DNA from: Candidatus Brocadiaceae bacterium
GTDB taxonomy: Bacteria; Planctomycetota; MHYJ01; JACQXL01; CAKKQI01
DNA: 13,236 nt
Direction: 5' to 3'
NCBI GenBank assembly: GCA_919901895.1
Contig: CAKKQI010000342.1
Location: 1-13,236, forward strand
A model generated the notes under the pieces. The model searched no databases. It was not told the origin of the DNA and saw nothing but the letters and a program-made list of their open reading frames with translations. Positions 10,301-13,236 of the stretch are shown here, one piece after another. Position 1 is the stretch's first letter; every line of letters starts with the position of its first letter. A program made the translations under genes and the position numbers.

Positions 10301-13235
10301 TTCGTTTGCCTCAGATACGAATATTACGGCTAACGTTAAAGGAAGCGGGCAGACGCTTCCGCCGGCCGGCAGTTGGGCGCAAAATGAAAGACGCCGTATC
10401 TGGGTGCTGGTGAATCCGAATGAAAACGTCCCGGGCACTACGCAATATACGATTACGATGACGGCCCTGTCTGTTTTCGCTCTGGCTAAAGAGGACCAGT
10501 GCCGGGCGATTACGACGCTCAATAATAGCTATCAACCGGACGCCTGGGTTAAAAAAGAAGGCGGCGCTAATAACCCGGCCCATAACGGCAGCCCGACCAA
10601 TCCGGCCGGTTATGAAATTCCGCCGCCGGCGACCCAAGTATTACCGACCGAAAATATTAACCGTTTTTCCACGATGAGTTACTACGTCCGGATTACCAAT
10701 GACGGTAACGTGATTCATACGATTTCAGTCGTTGGCACGGTTGCGTCAAACAACTGGACGGTCCGATATTACCAGGATGACGATGAAAATGGTGTCAACG
10801 ATGGTGATGGCGAAATAACTACGCCCGTAACCACCGGGGGCGGCTGGGCAAAATCTTATCTGATTAACGGGGTTAAAGCCATCCGCCTTGAAGTTACGCC
10901 CGGTCTCTATGCCTCACCCTCTAGTGATGAGAATACCACGGTTACTTTGACCGGACAGGTCGGCAACGTCCGTGATTCCTGCAAGGTCGTCACCCATGTC
11001 AACAATGTCCAGCAGGGCGACGCCTGGGTCAAAGAAGAAGGCGGCAGTTATATCGGTAATAACGCCGGTAGCGGTTATGAAGACCCGGTTACTACCCAGA
11101 TTAAGTCTTTATCAGTCAACCCGTTAAGCCCGGCGACTTATTATCTGATGCTCCAGAACGATGGTAATATTAATGATATCCTGACTATTAGTTCCACCGA
11201 AACCGGCGACAGCAGTTGGTCGGTGAGTTATTACCAGGTGAGCGGTTACGTAAATATTACCAATAATGTGATTACCGGCGGCGGTTGGGCAACCGTGAGT
11301 CTGGTGGCCGGTGATACGCGTGAAGTCGCCTTAGTGGTCACGCCGCAGTTATGGCCGCCGGCCGGCGGTTCCAGTTACCCAATCAATCTGACGATCCGGG
11401 GAACAGCGGGCGTTCTTGATAAAGGCCGGGCCACCACCACCGTGAATAATAACTACTTGCCGGATAACTGGATTTCCATTACGCAGGCGACTTATAACGG
11501 GACGGCGGACGGACAGAACGTCTGGTCGCCGACCGCTCAGAGCAAGCTTACTTCCATTAATAACGGCCAGGCGGCGACTTATTACGTTACGGTGCAGAAC
11601 GATGGCAACGTTAACGATTTCTTTACCGTTACCGGTGCGGCCGGAGATAGTCAATGGACCGTGAGTTATTACGATCTGAGCGGACCGACCGAAATTACCA
11701 ATCAAATTACGCCCGGTACCTGGCGTTTCCCGAACGCGGGCAATGCTGCTCCGGGTACGGCCGATACCGGACGCGAAATCAGGGTGGTCGTGGCGCCTAT
11801 CGGAGTTTTACAAGGTAATTCGGTTAAATATGTTAATATCATCAGCACTTCAGGCGGACCGGGGGGCAAGACCGATACGGTTACAGCCGAGACCAGAATC
11901 AATTTCACCTCCAAACCGGATGCCTGGATTTCTTATAACGACCCCGGCTTCGGCGGGAGTCCGGGTAATAATCTGTATTCTCCCGCACCGGATAATATTT
12001 TAACTCAGACCGATGCGTTACGTAATGTCAATCCGGCGACCACCGCGACTTATTACATCCGCGTTCAAAACGACGGCAACGGTGCGGAAACTTTCAGCAT
12101 CACCAGTTCCGCGGTCAATGCCAACTGGACGATTACCTATTATTTAAACCCGGCTTATTTCGGCGCTCCGAACGGCAACGTTGGTTTTACCAGCGGGCAG
12201 AATCTGAACCGCAAAATGGATAACCCGTTAGCCAGTGACGCCAATTTTGATATCACGGTCTATGTTACACCGGGCAGTAACGTTACCGGCGGCAACCAGC
12301 AGATCCTGACGACCGGACTTAAATCCAGCACTCTAACTCCAGAAGATAACGTCCGGACTCAGACGCAATGTAACACGATCTACCGGCCGGATAATCTGAC
12401 GATGAGAGAATTGGACGGTGATGACAACCCGACTAATGTGAATAATTATCACATTAATACGGTGAATGTCTATGACCCGACGGCTCAAACCTATACGCCC
12501 AACCCGCAAGCCATTGCTAATAACCAGACGATTACTTATTTTATCCGGATTGAAAATGAAGGTAACATTAATGATAACTTTACGGTGACCGGCGCTTCCG
12601 CTCCGACCGGCTGGACCATTACTTATTATTCAGGAACTTCCGGTACCGGTGATATTACCGGTCAGGTTCAGGCCGGGACGTATCCGCTTAACGGCATCAC
12701 GGCCTTTACCGGCGTGCAGTACCTCCGGGCGTTGGTGACGGCCGGCAGCAGTGTTACCGGCGGTTCCACGATGACTGTTCAGATTAAAACTACGGCCGGT
12801 AACGGCTCCACGACGGACACGGTTAATGTTAATTTCCAGGTGGGTAACGTTTATCGGCCGGATGCCCGGATCAGGAATGACCAAGCGCCCGGCAATACTT
12901 ATACCAACGATGGAGTTTATGAAGGAGCTGAACCGCTCACCGATACCCGCAGCCAGAATCCGGTCAATCTCCAGACTGTAACCTATTATGTCCAGGTGGA
13001 AAATGACGGGAATAACACAGAAGCGATTTCTATCACCGGCAGCGCGGGTGATGCTAATTGGACGGTGAGTTACTTTACTGTGCCGGGAACCGATATTACC
13101 GCTCAAGTAATCGGACAGACTTATGCCCCGACGGTAATAAATTTTACGATTGTCCGGGTTAACGTGACGCCGGGTTCAGGCGTGAGCGGCGGGACGACCA
13201 AACCGGTTTATGTCTGGGCCCGCTCAACCAACGAT
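3..13235 (+). CDS. Giant modular surface/secreted protein, internal fragment (parallel beta-helix units plus Ig-like repeat array)
   Basis: Reading codons from base 3 gives 4,411 sense codons with no stop to base 13235; the other forward phases hit stops within the first 15 bases. Both ends are open, so start, signal peptide and anchor are not visible. The fragment alone is roughly 450 kDa. Order of parts by residue: three long beta-helix units (1-1750, first incomplete), one Ig-like linker domain (1751-1909), then 16 tandem Ig-like repeats (1910 to the end, last incomplete). Composition is Gly/Thr/Asn/Ser/Ala-rich and Lys-poor, with no hydrophobic segment long enough for a membrane span, as expected of an exported fibrous protein. 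Repeat spacing stays in frame throughout, which argues for an intact gene. Adhesin or cell-surface structural role is inferred from architecture; no catalytic motif was recognised. Exact family and host are unknown. Confidence 0.95.
669..959 (+). repeat. KHD module, copy 1
   Basis: Begins with 'LASPTEV', then 'FIISYKHDQTLGLTRVWGDW' (720-779), 'FNYTPPSYTGSGDNDQQKIL', and 'IELVGTAASRTIV'. It sits directly after the last beta-helix rung and before the closing segment. An Asp-rich loop (DSNGDGIE, 900-923) of EF-hand-like spacing occurs only in this copy. Domain name and function are not recognised; a C-terminal cap of the beta-helix is the simplest reading. Confidence 0.6.
1341..1500 (+). repeat. 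Entry motif of unit 2 (G8-like, copy 1)
   Basis: Encodes 'GNWNVGATWVGGAVPSATSN' followed by alternating hydrophobic strands ('VSIAAGDIVTV'). The W...G.TW.GG.VP....NV.I..G..VTV layout resembles the start of G8-type and similar N-terminal beta domains that precede beta-helices in large bacterial surface proteins. The resemblance is from memory of the motif and is not tested. It marks the start of each ~2 kb unit and is the most conserved stretch at DNA level: 42 of 45 bases match between 1361-1405 and 3434-3478. Confidence 0.65.
2685..3059 (+). repeat. KHD module, copy 2
   Basis: Begins with 'LGSATEV', then 'YILSQKHDQTNGLTKIFGDY' (2739-2798), 'SYTGAGDDNVQKRLQFAPG' and a variant tail. It is the most divergent copy: Trp of 'VWGD' is Phe, and a six-residue insertion ('TPFGPG' region) precedes the 'YTGAGDDN' segment. 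It has the same position after the beta-helix as the other copies. Confidence 0.6.
3414..3560 (+). repeat. Entry motif of unit 3 (G8-like, copy 2)
   Basis: Encodes 'GNWNAGATWVGGAVPGLTDN' and then 'VTISHTVTVDG', the counterpart of the motif at 1341. It differs in its downstream strand sequence, where 'SHTVTVDGYVASATNITIL' replaces 'AAGDIVTVGAAIANSPINSL'. A third copy would be expected upstream of base 1 for unit 1. Confidence 0.65.
4575..4892 (+). repeat. KHD module, copy 3
   Basis: Begins with 'LGSATEV', then 'YIISFKHDRTNGLTRVWGDY' (4629-4688), 'YPGAGDANIQKQAQFGP' and 'IQLVGISTSRTAV'. It is closer to copy 1 than to copy 2 in the tail. The Asp loop of copy 1 is replaced by 'NGSGCN', so that putative ion site is not conserved. 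Confidence 0.6.
5253..5729 (+). other. Protein region: single Ig-like linker domain with Asp-rich loop
   Basis: Residues 1751-1909. The pattern 'LRLQFGV...', 'STIKVDRTGTGNTTDSDIDA', 'VKIWRDNGNSSFDAIEDTLV', 'TITLVAPQAI' and 'FFVTYDIDSAA' matches a beta-sandwich domain common in large exported bacterial proteins, where a strand 'vkIy.D.n.nG.fD..Dt' is followed by 'yfv.YDis..A..g'. The D-N-G-N-S-S-F-D-A-I-E-D loop at 5454-5489 has EF-hand/dockerin-like spacing of acidic residues, so calcium binding is plausible. It occurs once and separates the beta-helix region from the repeat array, consistent with a hinge or stalk base. The general fold is inferred; no family name is certain. Confidence 0.6.
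5730..7982 (+). repeat. Array block A: units 1-5, short form (147-156 residues between cores)
   Basis: Core-to-core spacing is 441, 447, 447, 453 and 468 bases. Unit 1 is atypical: it starts 'RRCDGQIAKAGG' instead of 'YKPDAxV', has 'FYIRLQNDGTLAE' and a doubled Trp in 'TTWWTVSFYD'. Unit 3 lacks the usual 'YYD' ending and has 'YYYGSTEIPVSGGGGW'. Unit 4 starts with 'LTPVFLIDARL' in place of the YKPD motif but keeps a clean 'NAGDANWTVSYYD' core. Confidence 0.75.
7983..11009 (+). repeat. Array block B: units 6-11, long form (mostly 169-175 residues between cores)
   Basis: Core-to-core spacing is 510, 507, 519, 525 and 510 bases, then falls to 459. The extra length comes from two places: insertions between 'TVTG' and the following Trp ('GGTGAGGHASRF' in unit 6, 'AAVLSAQKGE' in unit 9) and longer linkers before 'TYYV' ('SGNGFYNDPIDGSEQ' in unit 8, 'DDPLNLPPYLTDDTYQTPP' in unit 9, 'AHNGSPTNPAGYEIPPP' in unit 11). 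Unit 11 also carries an acidic insertion after 'WTVRYYQ' at 10776-10814. Confidence 0.7.
10776..10814 (+). other. Acidic, putative calcium-binding loop inside Ig-like unit 11
   Basis: Encodes D-D-D-E-N-G-V-N-D-G-D-G-E, placed in the loop after 'WTVRYYQ'. The alternating Asp/Asn/Gly pattern with a central hydrophobic Val resembles thrombospondin type-3 and EF-hand-like loops (DxDxNGVxDxxD). Other units have 2-4 residue turns at this point. Ion binding is inferred from the spacing only. Confidence 0.4.
11010..13235 (+). repeat. Array block C: units 12-16, short form again; unit 16 cut by the window edge
   Basis: Core-to-core spacing is 441, 471, 486 and 447 bases. Units 12 and 13 are compact ('LQNDGNINDILTI', 'VQNDGNVNDFFTVTGAAGD'). 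Unit 15 has an extended N-terminal linker, 'RELDGDDNPTNVNNYHINT', before 'YFIRIENEGN'. Unit 16 reaches its late 'VRVNVTPGSGVSGGTTKPV' strand by base 13200, so only its last 10-20 residues fall outside the window. The array probably continues or gives way to a C-terminal anchor beyond it. Confidence 0.7.
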
Positions 13236-13236
13236 A

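Larger units (their letters stand above)
5730..13235 (+). repeat. Tandem array of 16 Ig-like repeats (CARDB/NEW3-style), running off the right edge
   Basis: Each unit starts near 'Y[KQR]PDA.V' and proceeds as '(G)DN.Y.PP..Q', '[TS]YYV.[IV][EQ]N[DE]GN', 'FTVTG.AG...WTVSYYD', 'DIT..V...GW', 'IRV.VTP', 'GGT...V.V...S'. Unit starts are near 5730, 6168, 6606, 7047, 7509, 7983, 8475, 8979, 9495, 10029, 10530, 11010, 11454, 11910, 12381 and 12852. The core Asn (Asp in unit 9) of 'N[DE]G' is at 5871, 6312, 6759, 7206, 7659, 8127, 8637, 9144, 9663, 10188, 10698, 11157, 11598, 12069, 12555 and 13002. All spacings are multiples of three. The order of elements (N-D-G-N turn, then GW.v, then a late IRV.V.P strand) resembles CARDB and NEW3/COG1470 Ig-like domains. 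The probable role is an extended stalk or fibre; the family match is not confirmed. Confidence 0.85.

Noticed and set aside
11349..11705. 118-codon - strand frame
   Set aside because: It is antisense to Ig-like unit 13, with similar shadow frames recurring at matching places in other units, as expected from repeat-driven shadows.
12630..13106. 158-codon open frame on the - strand
   Set aside because: It lies antiparallel over repeat units 15-16 of the giant frame. Such shadows arise because this gene rarely uses codons that read as stops on the other strand. The product shows no recognisable motif.
5730..13235. Regular ~450-520 base periodicity as a possible CRISPR or DNA satellite array
   Set aside because: The period is conserved at protein level only; DNA between units is strongly diverged, there are no short identical repeats with spacers, and every spacing is a multiple of three.
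3..13235. Frequent GCCGGC and ACCGGC hexamers as possible regulatory or restriction-related signals
   Set aside because: They fall in the coding phase as Ala-Gly and Thr-Gly codon pairs, the commonest pairs in this protein, so no separate signal is needed.

Overview
The whole window is one uninterrupted open reading frame on the + strand. It runs from base 3 to base 13235 (4,411 codons) with no stop codon and no frameshift, and both ends lie outside the window. Neither the start, signal peptide and promoter nor the stop, C-terminal anchor and terminator can be seen. I found no other gene, RNA gene, mobile element or CRISPR array. Open frames in the other five phases are short shadows of this gene. 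Residue n of the fragment is encoded by the codon starting at base 3n.

The protein is an all-beta, Gly/Thr/Asn/Ser-rich giant of surface or secreted type. Region 1 (bases 3-5252) holds three long imperfect units of about 630-670 residues, the first cut by the window edge. Each unit runs in order: a 'GNWN.GATWVGGAVP' entry motif, a beta-rich lead-in, an Asn- and Cys-rich right-handed parallel beta-helix of NosD/PbH1 type, a conserved 'LGSATEV...KHD.T.GLT' module, and a closing 'LTGCSFDN' segment. Region 2 (about 5253-5729) is a single Ig-like linker domain with an EF-hand-like Asp loop. Region 3 (about 5730-13235) is a tandem array of 16 Ig-like repeats of 147-175 residues with the core motif '[TS]YYV.[IV][EQ]N[DE]G', related in style to CARDB/NEW3 domains. 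The array continues past the right edge.

The likely picture is beta-helix segments, which usually bind or process polysaccharide or act as adhesin surfaces, joined to a long fibre-like stalk of Ig-like domains. No catalytic domain is recognised, so a role in adhesion or as a structural cell-surface protein is inference. GC is roughly one half by eye, with dips in the Asn-rich helix sections. Giant proteins built this way are, from general knowledge, common in uncultured bacterial groups such as Omnitrophota, Planctomycetota and related lineages. The window has no marker gene to settle taxonomy, and I hold this assignment only weakly.
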